Origin: Epiperipatus broadwayi
Taxonomy: Eukaryota > Onychophora > Udeonychophora > Euonychophora > Peripatidae
Length of the DNA stretch: 64,000 bases
Assembly (NCBI GenBank): GCA_028023455.1
Contig: JAQFVV010006203.1
Coordinates: forward strand, 6,232,821 to 6,296,820
Direction: 5' to 3'
Shown here one piece after another: positions 1-12,776 of the stretch. The stretch's first letter is position 1; each line of letters starts with the position of its first letter. The position numbers and the translations under genes are program-made. The notes beneath the pieces were generated by a model that had not been told where the DNA came from, did not search any database, and was given only the letters and a program-made list of their open reading frames with translations.

Positions 1-3000
1 ATTAATAAAATGTGATATAAATAAACTTGAAATCTCTCAAGCTAATGAATGCATGATGACTCAGTGAACATTTCATCCAAATTGTCAGCTCCTTCAAAAA
101 TGATCAATCCAAATAAAATAACTGGGCACATATGGAGTCTACTTGATCTTGATTTAAATATCTACAGATTTTTTTTTTTTTTCAATCTCTTGCCTCTTCT
201 TTAAAAAAAAAAAAACATCAATTCTAACAATTTTTTTATATAATCTAATAAAAGATCATACAAAACGTGTAACAGATTATTATGTTAATTCAGATTCTGA
301 ACAAAATATTAAGACTGAAAAAGACTTGAAATTAAAATATCTACTGGTAATTTCTAAACAGTTAAGTTCTAGATTTCTATCTAAAAATATAATGCTAGCA
401 TTATTAAATTGCAGCAATGCATTGCCTCACTCTTGTAATATTAAAACTGTTTTTGCAAATAAACTATAACTTTTTTGATATTACTACTATCAAACCATTT
501 AACCATAAATCTACTTCTTAGTCTAACTTTAGCAAATTTGCAAATGAATACTGATTTAATCAGTGAATGGAAATCTTATCACCTATATGCAATTATATTA
601 GTGTTTCTTATGCAGAGTAAATATCAGGAATATTAATTATAACTTTAATGTATTTTAAGTGCAAAGCAGTATTATCAAAGGTAAATATTATATGTAAAAT
701 ATAACAAAGATCTTATTGATTATTTACTTTTTATTTATTAATTATTATATAAGTAAATAAATAATTTGGCAATGTATATATATGTAATCTCAAGGAAGGA
801 ATTATTATATACGTAACAATTTAAAATGGATAGATGACAAGCTATATAAGCATAAATAAATGTAATATATATTATACTCATATAAAGTTCAACTGATTTA
901 TAATCTATTTTTATTTTGCTAGACCATAAAAAACTATCTGTTTTTCAGCAATCCATAATAATAATAAAAAGAACACTTTACTATGGTATCACTAAGACTG
1001 TCAAGTTTGCACTTTGAAATACTTACCACAATTATATCTTAATAAACATAAATATCTCATAAACATAAATTTACTTTCAAAATCAATTACATGTAAATAT
1101 TGGCCAGTGGCCATTTTAAATATGAATAAAAAATCATGAGGGCACTAGAATTTTTTTTTTTTTTCCAAAAAAGATTAATAAATGTTAGATATAAAAATAT
1201 TTGTACTTATGACCTTTGTTCACCAATTTTTTGGTAGGCAATGTGATAAATATATGTCAGAAAATCAAACTCCTAAAACATTACTCTGGTTTTAGTAAAC
1301 TTTATTTTTCAATTTATTTTTTTAATTAAACTGGCTATATTCACAAACTCGTAACTACTATTCATGATGATTATTACAGAGGACATATCATTTAAATGAT
1401 AATTACATAAGATGCTTTAAAAATAAATTATTTCTAATTTATGTCTTTAAAAAAAATTCTTAGTACAGTAACAAAAAGTAAATAAAATGTACAAAAATTA
1501 TATCACACTGCTGAACACTTACTGAGATTTTAAATGTGTAATTTCTTATTATTCTTTGAAAGACAAAACATTCTTATAAATTTTATTAATATCATCAGAA
1601 GTAGTTTCATCTTGAATTAATTAAAACATTAGTTTACAACTGATATACATATACATATATTTACAAATGCTGTATTAGCCTGTCTTTCATATAACCCGGT
1701 TTCATTTCCAGACTGAGTAACTGAAAATTTTTTCAGGTTCCAATTAGGCAACTTACAACTATTCCCATCAGAGGAGTGTAAAACAAAGATGGAAAAAGGC
1801 CCAAATCCTAATCATCTAGTAATTCAAAAGTATGTAGAATATAAAATTTCTTTTTCACTGTTCTATGGGGTTGTTGAAGTGGCTTTTGTCTTGCAGATGA
1901 CTGTTTAAAAAATGTTTTTACTTATTTATTGTAAAAAAGGTTTCCCTAATTGCTTACAATTTTCTCCAACTACATAATTATACTTTTTTTTAAATTAACA
2001 AACAAAATAATTATTTTAACCCAGAAATATTTTTACAGAAAATGTTATTTCTTTCGGTGATGTAACCAGATGTTAATAAAATTGGGATGCTATTGGCTGT
2101 TCAAAATTTTTCAATTATCCAAACTGTTTAATGTTAAAATGATAGGCATTTTCTTGGAAGTGCTAAGTAATAGAATGCCATATAAATTACTCAATCATTC
2201 AAAAAAAACAAAAAAACAATAAGACTGAAACATATCATTTGATCTGTCTCAAGGTATAAACAAGTTTGAAAATTTACAGAAAGATAATCAACTTATTTTA
2301 TCACATGAAATTAAGAAAAAAAATTCAAGTGATTCAAAAAATGATCAATTTGCTTTCACTATATAAATTAAGAATTATTTAATTTATAACATTACTTAAT
2401 CATTCTGAAAAAATCACTGCACATTTCACTGATGGCAGGATGCCTTGTTGTTAGAAATAGAGCACTGCATCCATTTCAGTACTTGATAATTTCCAAATAT
2501 TCATCATTTTTTAATACACAATGAAAAACACAATTAAAATCACAACGCAACGTAATAGCTCTTGTCAGACAGAAATCCAGACAGTAACTGAAAATGTCGA
2601 AGTATTACAAAAAAAAAAAAGATCATATTGATAAAAAAAACACGTTTTCACACATACTCGCAGGGATTATTTTCTTTCAATTTGACGTCATCGCGACATT
2701 ACATATTTATTGTGGGTGTGAAAAGGCCTCCTATCTCCCCTACATTGCAGCTTTAATACTAAAGTACCAATTATTTTTTTATAGAATCCTCATTAATAAC
2801 TCAGCTTTAAAATATATTCTGCACCTTAACATTAACGTTTAAGAGGAAGTTAATAAAATTGAAATGGTAAAATAAATTGTTTTTAAGATACTGGGCTAAT
2901 TGGATTTGATATGTAAAATGAATGAACAATGGAAGACTTCCTAAAAAGATATTTTATGGTGAACTTAAGCAGTTTTCATATGGCAGATAATAGAAAACAT

Positions 3001-5399
3001 TAAACTTGTTATTGAAATATTTCAGAAAGAAAAGTCTTCAGATGAAGTGATTAAGAGAAAACATCATAAAATATCAAGTAAACAGAAAAATGGATCAGCA
3101 TGTTCTATATATATATGGCAAACTCATTCTAGATGTTTTTGCTCGCTCTCTCCGTTTTTGGGTTGTAATGGCCATGCTCATTTACAAGTGGCATTTATTA
3201 TTATCATTATTTAGTTTCTCATTAACCAAGATATTCAGTATATGTCTGTGTATTCATTTTACCATTAAGATTTATGACACCAAAATTTATAATAATTTTG
3301 ATCATAGTAGTTAGTTGATAAATATATAAAAAGGTAATTGCCTAAATATATATATACTGTATATATAAACCATAAAATGAATATTATATAGGATTACTAT
3401 TAAAAAGGCTATAGCTAAAATCTAGAATGGAGAAAGTTAAAGAAAATCACATTCGTGATTAATCCACCAACAGTTAAATATTATATAAGCAAAGTATTAT
3501 TGACATGTATAACATGTCAATACATGACAATACGGTACTACGATCAAGTGATAACAATCGTCGGTAGCAATTTATCACTGTTGCCGCACTCTGAATTTAT
3601 ACTAATATATAAATTTTAAAGCTAGATTACAAACTTTAACATTTATGTGGTCTAATTATGATCTAAGTTGTCCGTATCAGTTGAGGAATTTTTTTAACTC
3701 TTTTCATGTTAAAGCATTAATCTCTCTGGCTTCTCCCCTACCCTTTCATTTCCATTCATAGGACTAGCCAACCTCTGACTAAGCTGTATGTAAATGCTCA
3801 CACTAGCATTTATTTAGAGAGTCGCAGAAATACTATTATCAACAATTATAAAACACAGTAAATAAACAAAAAATTATTAATTCAGAAATTTAGCACATTA
3901 TAGGAGGGTCAATATTGTAAATTATGATATTTAAAAATGGTGCAAATAAATTTCTTTCGGATACAAATTTAAAACGCAATATCGGCTAACTACTACAATT
4001 AACTTCACAGGTAAATAGCTTTTTAAAAACAGAAAAAAGTACCACGTACAATTGATTGTTCTTTTTCATAAAAGTGACTGATATTTAATAAAAACGAACG
4101 TAAATATTTTTCAAGGTAACAAACAGTATTATCCCCAGCGCCGGTTCAATTCAGACACGCTTTCTTCACAGCTAATATTTTCTCTCGGGATTACAGAATT
4201 ACAAAGAACGCTCCTTTGTTCAACAAAATAATTTAACATGAATGCTAGTGGAAATTGACAATAACTACAAATTATTAATTTCATATCACAAAATTTAATG
4301 AAATTGTTTACCATTAATTCGAGCAGATGTATTTAGAAGTAAGCCTGGGGTAATTTTAAAATGGGACAAATTTTGCGACATTATCAAACGAAAATTAATT
4401 ATTACTTCAGCTTTATGATACCAAGCAATTCTAAAAAGATTCAAAATTTACGAGCTACTTATAATATTTTGAAAATAAGATTGAGAAAACAAAATGTTAC
4501 ATTTAAGATAGTTAAAAGTTTTTGAAAGTAAACGAAAAAATAATGTAGCTTGTGTGAATAAAATATAATGCAAGATATTTTACCTTCTTTCATCTTGAAA
4601 ACGAAACTGACTTTAGGATATAAAAAGTGACAGGACTAGCTTTCTTAGTAGAATTAATAGTCACGTCACATTTTCGATATTACTTTAGGCACATAAAGAC
4701 TATCGACTATAATATTATTTAAAAAGTGCAAAGAGAAATGAGTAGTACACGTGATTTAATATGGCTGCTTTAGTTTTAAATATAAGACAATTTTCAAGTA
4801 AGTAAAAAAAAAAAAAAAGACTTTTTTTTTTTAATTATTAAACCAAATTACTGAGTAAAAATTAATCATTGTACAATGTTGAGAAAAAGTCATTGAAAAT
4901 TCTAAATAAATAAAACATGCGTAAAAATAAATTTTTCAAATATATATTAAAAAATATGTTTATAATTTTGAAACTTTTCCATATATTTTGAAATAAAATA
5001 TAAAATAATTTATTGAAAAAAAAAATTATTAAATTTAAATGAAAAGTTTTGTATGCGGAATAAAAATTGTGGGTTTATGCTACATAGGAATAAATAAAAG
5101 TATTACTTATAAATAATCCGATAATTCACAAATTTCTGTAACAAACTTTGCTTTTGTGGCTTTTTGATATCATCATCCCATTTATGTTTCTTTTTTACTT
5201 TTAAAATAATTTTGACTTTTTTATATTAAAATTTATTCTAGCCCATTGATTTGCTTGTGCAACAAAAATTGTTTTGTATTCTTTTTTGAAAATATTTGTC
5301 TAAAATTCAATCAATATTATCGTCTATATTCAAAGCTTGTTTGGTTTAACATATCTTAAAACTAACAAAATATATGATCCCAGCCTCCACTTTATTTTT
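1..5399. other. AT-rich intergenic or intronic DNA, no gene recognised
   Basis: Short frames here (for example 82 codons at 2594-2842 and 74 codons at 3090-3314) have no recognisable domain and an amino-acid make-up expected of AT-rich random sequence. Homopolymer A and T runs are frequent (near 170, 1150 and 4805). From about 3540 to 4780 CpG dinucleotides are clearly more frequent than in the flanks. I see no splice-bounded exon, tRNA or clear transposon in this stretch. Confidence 0.6.
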
Positions 5400-5419
5400 A
5401 AGTAGCAAATTTATTTCTC

Positions 5420-6025
5420 CTGCTGCAGTTCTGCCACCTCATGCAAGTTTGAATAATCAATAGATGACAAATGGTAGTATTTAATAAATGACTATCCATT
5501 ATTGTCCTATCCATATTACAGACTAGTTTCTGGCCTATGGCATTTTTCAGTGAGGAGTTTTGAATCTAATGCATCTTTCCTTCAGTTTTTTTTTTTTACT
5601 TTCAAGCTATCAACTTGAAATTGAATGTAATTCAAAATAGATTTGTTATTTAAAAAAGTGTGTGATATTTGTTGTTTTTATGACAATGGGCAGCTAAGAA
5701 ATGTAAATGCCTAAAGGTATTAAAAAACTGAGAATACCAAAATATATAGATATTGAACTAGTGTCACATTTAAATAATTGTACACGCAAGTTGGCTTAGA
5801 TTCCAAAACAATAACATAGTAACATAGTTTTGAATTTTAAACTGATAACTTGATAGTAAAAAAAAAAAAAGAGTAAATAATGGCTGCTGGAGGAAATGCA
5901 CTTATCAAAAAAATTCAGTCACACTAGATCTAAATCCAAAACTCCTCCCTAATGAAAACCAAAAGTAAGAAACTAATGGACATGGATAGGCAACACTGGA
6001 TAGAGATTTATTGATAAGTATCATT
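5420..6025. repeat. Degenerate foldback element, family FB1 copy A
   Basis: The left part (about 5430-5580) contains the same ordered blocks as the better copy at 55.4-55.9 kb: a 'tgccac...tgcaag...ataatcaat' block, then 'actagtttctggc', then 'cagtgaggag'. The right part (about 5878-6020) carries the reverse-complement set: 'tggctgctggagg', 'actagatcta', 'ctcctc' and 'agaaacta'. The two halves are separated by about 300 bp of unrelated AT-rich DNA, so this is an old, diverged copy. No coding capacity is visible. The boundaries are approximate. Confidence 0.6.
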
Positions 6026-6039
6026 TGGCATCTATTAAT

Positions 6040-8039
6040 TTTTCAGGCAATATCACCTTTCATTACAGTAGAGAAAAATGGATTTTATATTGAAATGGAA
6101 AGAAATAAAATTAGTATGTTTGAATATTATTGCTAGTCATCAAATGCATCTGTAACTAATAGTCTCTGAAAAATAAGTCCCAAGTTATTCTGAGTTAGAT
6201 GAATGTCAGCGCAGCAATTACAAAATCAAATAATGTACTGTAATATATCCAACTTTTATCATTAGTGGAGTAAATGTTGCAGTTTTATAGTGGATAGTGA
6301 GATTAATATTTACACTTACCCTTTTTCTAAAAATATGGAAAATACTGATGTTTTACTGTGATATCCTGTGTAGTACATGAAAAAGACAACAGAAAAAAAA
6401 AATGCTAGGAAAGCTGTTTCAAATATTTGAAAAAATAATGAGATCTTTGTCAAAGAAGTTATAATATTTTGATATTTTCTCATTGAAATTTATTAATAAA
6501 ATGCATACAGACATTCAGACTATAGAAAAACAAGCGAGAGCAGTGGAAAAAGACAATCTTTAAAAATTTTGCATGAAAATACAGTATATATAAAACTAGT
6601 ATACTCTTAAGTACATTAAAGAAAGGCATAAAAAGTAATTTAAAAATAATTTTTAGGATATATATTTATTAGAAACCATTTCTGTTTATGCAGCCTATAT
6701 ATATCTCTTAACAGTTGGCCTTTTATCAAAATAACTCTTGAATCAACTCATGCTGGTAAATAATTATCATCCATATAGAAAACTACTGATAATACAAAAA
6801 AATATTTATTTTTAGAATTCTAAAAATAATAAATGTATGATCAATTGCTTCAAGTGTCATATGACATTTGAGCACAATGTCTCTCGGAATGGGTAAAATT
6901 GATTGACTTATTTGATCAAATTAGACTTTTTTATATATTTTTCACAGATGGGAATTGATCCAGAAATTTTTAATTCCAGAGTATAACTATTTTATCATTG
7001 CACTAGGAGAATTTGAATTATTACATCAATATATAAAGAGAACAGAAATACAGGCATTAACTTATGTAAGCCAAACTACATAAACATTTTCTGATATATA
7101 TAAAATGAAAAAAATTATTTAAAAAATTGATGTATAAGTCAATGCAGCCCTTAATTAATGTTTGTCCCCTAATCTGTCTGTGAATACCTCTGATAGTATT
7201 TTATTTTATTTTTTAGAAAAAAGTTTTTGAGCAGCATGTTTAATGATTGAAATATTCTTGAATAGGAATGGAATTTAGATTTAAAAAATTGAGTTAAGCA
7301 AGAAGTCTTGGAACATTTATTTATGCAAATAGCAGATTATCTGCAACTAGATAAGGAAATAATATTGTTTTTTTAGTTATAATGTTATCTTTTTATATAC
7401 TTATAATTACTGAATTCTTTTACTAAATAATCATGAAAATAGCTCTCTACAGGCCAAAGGGTTTTCCATCTTTTTTCAAGTGAATAGTGGAAGAAAATGC
7501 CAAAATTCACCAAACCTGTGCTAATGTGATTTAGCTGTGTGGCTGACTTGAAAAGTAAAGTTTAACTTCTCACTTTGGTGATCAAATATCAAATGAATAC
7601 CTCAGTAACTAACTATGCAATTATTATTCTATACTAGTCAATTGAAGTTATTGCTTCAGCTTCTATAAATAGTTAAATACCTATTTACTGATCAGTAGTT
7701 GGATGACTGGGTAGATAAACTGTGAGTCAGAGATATCTGGGGAAATTTTTAAGCTTATTTTTAAGTTCTCACTTTCACACAAAAGGCATTTATCTCAATA
7801 TTGGCCCTTCTCAAAACATTCATAAAACTAGGGTTCTGAAGTAGCAGATAAGGAATATTCATTCATTGAGATTCATCAAAAAAAATGTGTTTATCTTTTC
7901 AAATAATTATTATCATTTTATATAGTATTCACATTTAATAATACTTATTTTCTGCACAAATATATTGTTGTCATACATCTCAAAAAACTCCTTAATAAGT
8001 CATGCACTTATAATACATGAGTACTGGCCATACTATTAA
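6040..8039. other. AT-rich DNA without recognised features
   Basis: No homology, tRNA-like box pair or strong inverted repeat was recognised. The sequence has normal AT-rich complexity with short A and T runs. Confidence 0.5.
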
Positions 8040-8935
8040 TTCCATAATGAGTTGTCCTTACACTCCATTACCACATTTTCATACCAAAAAGACTTCAACA
8101 CATTATACAGACTTAGCATATGCTACCCTAATTTAGAAAACATCATCCCCATTGTTTTCACTGACCACCTTCCGCCTAGTAAATGTTTATGGATTCAAAT
8201 ATTAATATCACACATTGGCTACCACATTCAAATTTCAAATCATACTTTTATTCAAAAGATCTCCTACTGAGAGACCTATAAACAATTATATCAAAACATA
8301 ACAGCCTCACTCAATATTTTACAAATCACAAATAAAAAAATCAAATTCTAACACTGGAATCTTGAACCCAAATTCCTTGATTTTATTATCAAATTAAACA
8401 TAGAAGCCCTCCCTACTAAATACTTTCTTGTTTGTAGAAGAAAATACTCTAACATAGACCCCAACTGTCAGCTTTGCCTGAAGAGACCATATTTCATGCC
8501 TTATTTCAATGTGAAAGGCTGCAAACTTTATCACAGCCATTTCTAAAGCCAATGTTCACTAGATGTATATCTATGCAGAAAGTATAGGGAGAGGCTTCTT
8601 TCCCTCAATAAGGATCACAACATTCCTTTTGTATAGTATTTGGTTGATGATGTGTACACTGACATTTGATCAATCAATAGAAAACCCAACTAATTTATTT
8701 CTTAATTTTATCAGGAGAATGAAACAGAGAGATAAGGCTCTGGCTCCTGACATTCACATGGCAACATGGAGCCTTTTCATATTACCCACTGGCTGCTAAC
8801 CTTGGACAGAGAATTCTCTCCAGACTGTTACTACATCTTGCCCATATGATCAAACCTTATGTTAATCACTATTATGGTTCACTGTTGTAACCACAAATCT
8901 TAATAAAGATCTTTGTTTTTTATTTTTAAAAAATC
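8040..8935 (+). pseudogene. Non-LTR retrotransposon 3' fragment with C-terminal zinc knuckle
   Basis: This is the decayed 3' end of a LINE ORF2. In one frame it reads EPKFLDFIIKLNIEALPTKY and then NIDPNCQLC, where Cys codons at 8466 and 8475 start a CxxC knuckle. After a frameshift it continues as IFHALFQCERLQ, supplying the His and second Cys of a CCHC-type knuckle. Further on, the frame 8563-8799 holds a C-terminal block ending APDIHMATWSLF. The same order of blocks occurs at 30.0-31.0 kb, and the last block also occurs reversed at 11.56-11.84 kb, so this is a family and not chance. An 'aataaag' polyadenylation-like signal lies near 8900. The fragment is 5'-truncated, with no reverse transcriptase core, and is broken by stops and shifts. 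The LINE clade is not determined. Confidence 0.72.
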
Positions 8936-9120
8936 TATTGAGGCAGACTTTTTTTTCTTAAGCACTTTCATTTACAGCACATGGTTGCATAATTTTCAGT
9001 TGAAATATTAATACTTTAGCATATGTAAATGAAATAATTTATTTTTATATATCTGTCATTTCTCAAAATTCTTAGTAACATTAGAAATTTAGAAAAACTA
9101 CGTTTTATTTTATGTGTCAA

Positions 9121-9198
9121 AGCATCGGCCGGGAAGCGAACCCGCAAACCGGACAACTGCTTGTAAGGCAGCTGTGCTGACCTCTCGTTGTTATCATT
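9121..9198 (-). repeat. tRNA-like SINE head or tRNA pseudogene (Val-like anticodon)
   Basis: On the minus strand the sequence has an A-box-like 'aacgagaggtc', a CTGC/GCAG anticodon stem closing a 7-nt loop CTTACAA (anticodon UAC, valine-like), and a T arm with B box 'gcgggttcgcttcccgg'. The acceptor stem is poor, so a working tRNA is unlikely. A close relative sits at 53154-53241 in the same orientation. Both are followed on the minus strand by a short 'tgaca' segment and then AT-rich DNA. A tRNA-derived SINE head is the best reading. Confidence 0.65.
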
Positions 9199-9999
9199 TT
9201 TATTGATAATTTTGTATTTATTTATTTTTTAAATGCTCTATAGTTTAGCACAGTAATAGAATGGTAGATCATCAGATCTGGCTTGATCTATTCTGATTTT
9301 CAGCTGAGTAAAATTGAGTCCAACCTGCCATTTGGGGCCTCAAATATTGTATTATTTTCTGTGCAATCAATCATATGTTATTTTATTCTCATTATTTCTT
9401 TTATACTATGTGTTGAAAATAAACATAATTATTTAGTTTCTCAATTCAGTTGTTATTCGCTACAATGTCTGTAGGCAAAAAAAAAAAAACAAGTTAAACA
9501 TAAATTTCGTTTTATTAAAATTTATTCAAACTGACAATATTTAATTTATAACTTATTGTCTGCAATTCACAGAGGTTTCATAAAATATATTTCATCTGAA
9601 AACTTTAAGCTGATTAAGTAATTACTATTTATTTTAAAACCTTTTTTTATTATTATTATTCAAATCTACACTTCTAACGTGTTTTTAAATAGTGGAAAAC
9701 AGTTTTTAAGTTATTGTTCTACACGTAATGGCAAATTATGATCATTTGGTCGTAGTATTCTGATGCCTAATTAATCTTGAGACTTGACATATATACGTAT
9801 CTTACTTTTCTGCACTGTGTTGAAGTAGTAGTAATTTTTATTAGTACATTTTGTCTTTTTTTTTTTAAATTTTTAAAGCATTAACATTTGATTATTTACG
9901 CATACAATTGAAAGTATTTTAATAATCTTTGAAATATATCTATATTACACTAAACTTATAAACTTATCTTTTCTATAAATAATCAGAATAAGAAAATGC
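9199..9999. other. AT-rich DNA, nothing recognised
   Basis: This stretch contains poly-A runs near 9477 and poly-T near 9857, and no coding or structured RNA signal that I can support. Confidence 0.5.
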
Positions 10000-10620
10000 T
10001 AATAATGAAATGAGAGAGGGATGTGAGAAAGAGAAAAGAGAGAGAAAAAAGAAGGAAATGCTAATAATGAAATGGAGCTAAAATAGAGGGAGAAAATTAT
10101 GAAATGGAGGTAAACATGATGATGATGAAAGGTACATGGAATAGGAAGAGGGAGCAGATGATAAGGGAGGTATATATATATAGAGAGAGAGATGTAATTG
10201 TATGTTAATGAAAGGAGAGAGGGATGTGAGAAAGAAAGAAGAGGAAGAGAAAGAGAAATATAATACTAATAATGAAATGGAGATAATGATAATGGTAAGG
10301 ATAAATGATGGAAAAGAAAAGAATTGAGGAAGAAGAGAAATAGGGAAAAGTAATAGAAATAATATATGTAATGGAGAGAGAAAAGAAATGAGATGATGGA
10401 AAGATATGAAAGAGAGATATAAGAAGAATATGGAATAAAGGAGAGAGAAATGAAATGAGATGATAGAAGAAACTTTTAACGAATGTTTTAAATGGCTGAG
10501 ATGATAGAAAGATATGAAAGAGAGATATAAGAAGAAGATGGAATAAAAGAAAGAGAAATGAAATGAGATGATAGAAAGAAATGACATGAAAAGAAATGGA
10601 ATAAAATTGAAATGAAATAA
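10000..10620 (+). repeat. Long polypurine (GA-rich) tract with irregular tandem units
   Basis: For about 600 bp the plus strand is overwhelmingly A and G, with recurring phrases such as 'aatgaaatgagatgatagaa', 'gaaagagagatataagaaga' and 'ctaataatgaaatgga' at irregular spacing. It is best described as a degenerate simple or satellite-like repeat. It creates a 169-codon open frame on the other strand (10078-10587) made almost only of Ser, Phe, Leu, Ile, His and Tyr. I regard that frame as an artefact of composition. A weak LINE-tail resemblance ('aataaaggtcaaat') follows at about 10713. Confidence 0.85.
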
Positions 10621-11132
10621 AATATAAATGAGACTCTAAACAACTCGGCTCAGTGGGGTTACAATAAATTTAAAGAAAAGAGATGATGATCCAGAGATGT
10701 ATAATCAAATAAAGGTCAAATCCAATACTGATGAACTATAACTATTACAGCATATTAATATTTCAATAAACCATGCAAAAGATTATTTAAAATCACTAAT
10801 CAATGCTTACCATATTAGTCCTACTAATAGATTATACACTCTCTGAATAAGACCTATGATGCTTTGCTTTAAAATATTATCTTACAGAATTATATTTACT
10901 AAACAACAAGAGTAAATAACCTCAGGGATTTTAAAAATAACACTCTTGTATAAAATTAAAGTTTAAGTTAAGTTGCCTAATAAAGAATTACTGTGATTAA
11001 TAAATACATAAGTGACATCTTAGCTGACCATAAAATAACTATAATATGTTCAATCTTAAAATAATAAACAAAACAAATATTAATTCACAAAATTTAATGA
11101 ATCAATTTAAATTTAATTAATAATGGCCTATT

Positions 11133-11140
11133 ATCTAAGA
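11133..11140. repeat. Left target-site duplication of the 11.1-kb hAT element
   Basis: The 8-bp sequence atctaaga immediately precedes the element terminus and is repeated exactly at 12769-12776. Confidence 0.9.
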
Positions 11141-11559
11141 CAGCGTTTCCCAACATTTTTTGGCTCGCGTACCACTTGGTAGTACATCATGCTAAATTGT
11201 ACCACTTCATAAAAATGATTGTATTTTGTGAAATTTGTTATTGCAAGTGTGTTATTTTATTTGTGTTATAAATATTATAGGGTGACCATGTATGTATTCA
11301 CATCTCATAATGAGACAAATTACATTGAAACACGCCTAAACATTACGCCAGATTATAAACTCACTGAAATTATAAGCTCACTGTAACATATTTATATGTA
11401 TGTGTTTGTTCAAAGTTTCATATTTTTTCCAAAATAATTTATTAAAGATTACATTATTACATTAAAGGTTATTTGGTACATATTTTGTTCAAAGTGTTTT
11501 CTCATTCTTCATTTGGTTTTCCCGAATTTGAGTCTGTTTCTCTTTTTTGGAGCATCTTG

Positions 11560-11844
11560 CTATTGGTTGGGACATGGAGAGGATAAATCCAGCATGTCCC
11601 AAGTCATGGTAAAAATAACCTCAGGGGTTATCAGGCTATCTCCTGTTTTCTTTATATTGTTCAGCATGAAGTTAATAGGATTAAAATTTTGATAATTAAA
11701 TACTAACTTACATCTAGTAATCCACAATAGATGATCAAGAATTAATGAGAGTCTAATTTCTGGGTATGATCCTTTTCTGATACATTCTTTCAAATTAAAT
11801 AATTTAGATTGATTTGACTTGATCTGACTCATTATGTATCTCAT
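11560..11844 (-). pseudogene. LINE C-terminal fragment inside the hAT element
   Basis: This is a 94-codon open frame on the minus strand. Residues about 28-60 (YPEIRLSLILDHLLW, then NPINFMLNNIKK) and the tail 'EVIFTMTWDML' align block by block with the C-termini of the zinc-knuckle LINE tails at 8563-8799 (FPSIRITTFLLYSIW, NPTNLFLNFIRRM, DIHMATWSLF) and 30.5-30.7 kb (FLNIRIITFFSHSLI, NIFTATWNLI). The upstream zinc knuckle and reverse transcriptase are absent. It lies in the same orientation as the hAT transposase remnant. It either inserted into the hAT element or was captured by it. The similarity was read by eye, so the assignment is good but not certain. Confidence 0.6.
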
Positions 11845-12071
11845 ATTTTGTCACATTTCGTTTATTAATAAATGGTTTTAATAAAAACACAAAATTATTA
11901 AAAAAACAATTAGTATATTTTCTTATCATAATCAAATATTTTTATAAAATAAATTTAATGAGATCTTTGTGCTTGTTTCGAACAACATAATTTTTTGAAA
12001 TTTGGTTCAAAAGATGCGAGGTATACCCTTAAGTCTACAGCTGCGTTCAATCTGTTTCGATACTTATTTTT

Positions 12072-12509
12072 TTAAAAAGTATATGAAGAAAAAGCTCTTC
12101 CTACTAATTCCGTACTAGTAAATGGTAATAATGATTTAAGAGCTTTCTCAGAAAGTTGTTCAGATTCTTTAATGTTTAACCAAAAATTAATTAGATTGTG
12201 TCGTTTGAATTCTACTTGCAAAGTTCTGTCACATGATAATTCTATTAAATTTTCTTTATCCTTTATTGATAATGATGTAGCTTTTTCTAAATTTTCTGCA
12301 TAGAAGGGGTTTGAAATCCAATTATCATTTGTGTTTTTGGGTTTTGGAAAATATTCCATGAAAGACAATTTTAATCCTGTTAAATGTGCTATTATATTTC
12401 CTCGTATATCTTGAGACAGACTAACCTTATTTTCAAACAAAAAAATATGTAGAGTTTCGAATACTTCCAGTTGATTGTTTTCGATACTTATATATATTAC
12501 TGTTTCCAA
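12072..12509 (-). pseudogene. hAT (ZBED5/SCAND3-like) transposase, C-terminal fragment
   Basis: This 145-codon open frame matches the C-terminal region of ZBED5/SCAND3-type hAT transposases. The readable landmarks, in order, are GLKLSFMEYFPK, NDNWISNPF, ENLIELSCDRTL, LINFWLNIK and SEKALKSLLPFTSTELV. In this family the last block normally continues as a TxLCExxFSS motif containing a conserved Glu. Here it reads TELVGRAFSS, so the Cys-Glu pair is lost, and the frame stops a few residues later. The N-terminal BED zinc finger and the first catalytic Asp region are missing. This is a dead gene fragment inside a TIR- and TSD-bounded element. Confidence 0.82.
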
Positions 12510-12768
12510 AAATCTAATTTCTTAATCATACTTTCAATTTTATCATTAACATTAAAGATCGTTATCGACTGTACATATTAACAACTTTACTGTATAATAT
12601 TATTAATTAAAATAATTTTTATGAATTATAGAAAAAAACCTTTCTATATTTTTATGATTTAATTTTTTTTTATATATATATCCGCCATTATTGATTATTT
12701 TTCATGTACCACCAACCAGCAACTTGCGTACCACCAGTGGTACGCATACCACAGGTTGGGGAACACCG

Positions 12769-12776
12769 ATCTAAGA
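12769..12776. repeat. Right target-site duplication of the 11.1-kb hAT element
   Basis: This is an exact copy of the 8 bp at 11133-11140, directly after the right terminus. Confidence 0.9.

Larger units (their letters stand above)
11141..12768 (-). mobile_element. hAT-superfamily transposon insertion with 8-bp target duplications
   Basis: The element starts with cagcgtttcccaac and ends with gttggggaacaccg, which are imperfect terminal inverted repeats of the hAT (Charlie-like) type. It is flanked by identical 8-bp direct repeats, atctaaga at 11133-11140 and 12769-12776, the duplication length characteristic of hAT integration. Subterminal inverted blocks rich in 'gtaccac'/'gtggtac' lie inside both ends. 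At 1.63 kb it is shorter than an autonomous element, which normally encodes about 600 residues or more. The interior keeps only a transposase C-terminus and a LINE-like segment, both on the minus strand. It is therefore a deletion derivative that can no longer move by itself. Confidence 0.9.

Noticed and set aside
2594-3314. Two short hydrophobic frames (82 and 74 codons)
   Set aside because: No homology, no promoter or splice context, and hydrophobicity is expected from T-rich codons.
4132-4160. B-box-like 'ccggttcaattcag' near 4140
   Set aside because: No partner A box. It lies within the CpG patch and is probably chance.
10078-10587. 169-codon open frame on the minus strand, the longest in the window
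   Set aside because: It lies wholly within the polypurine tract and is a low-complexity Ser/Phe/Leu/Ile string. It is open because the complementary pyrimidine strand rarely makes stop codons.
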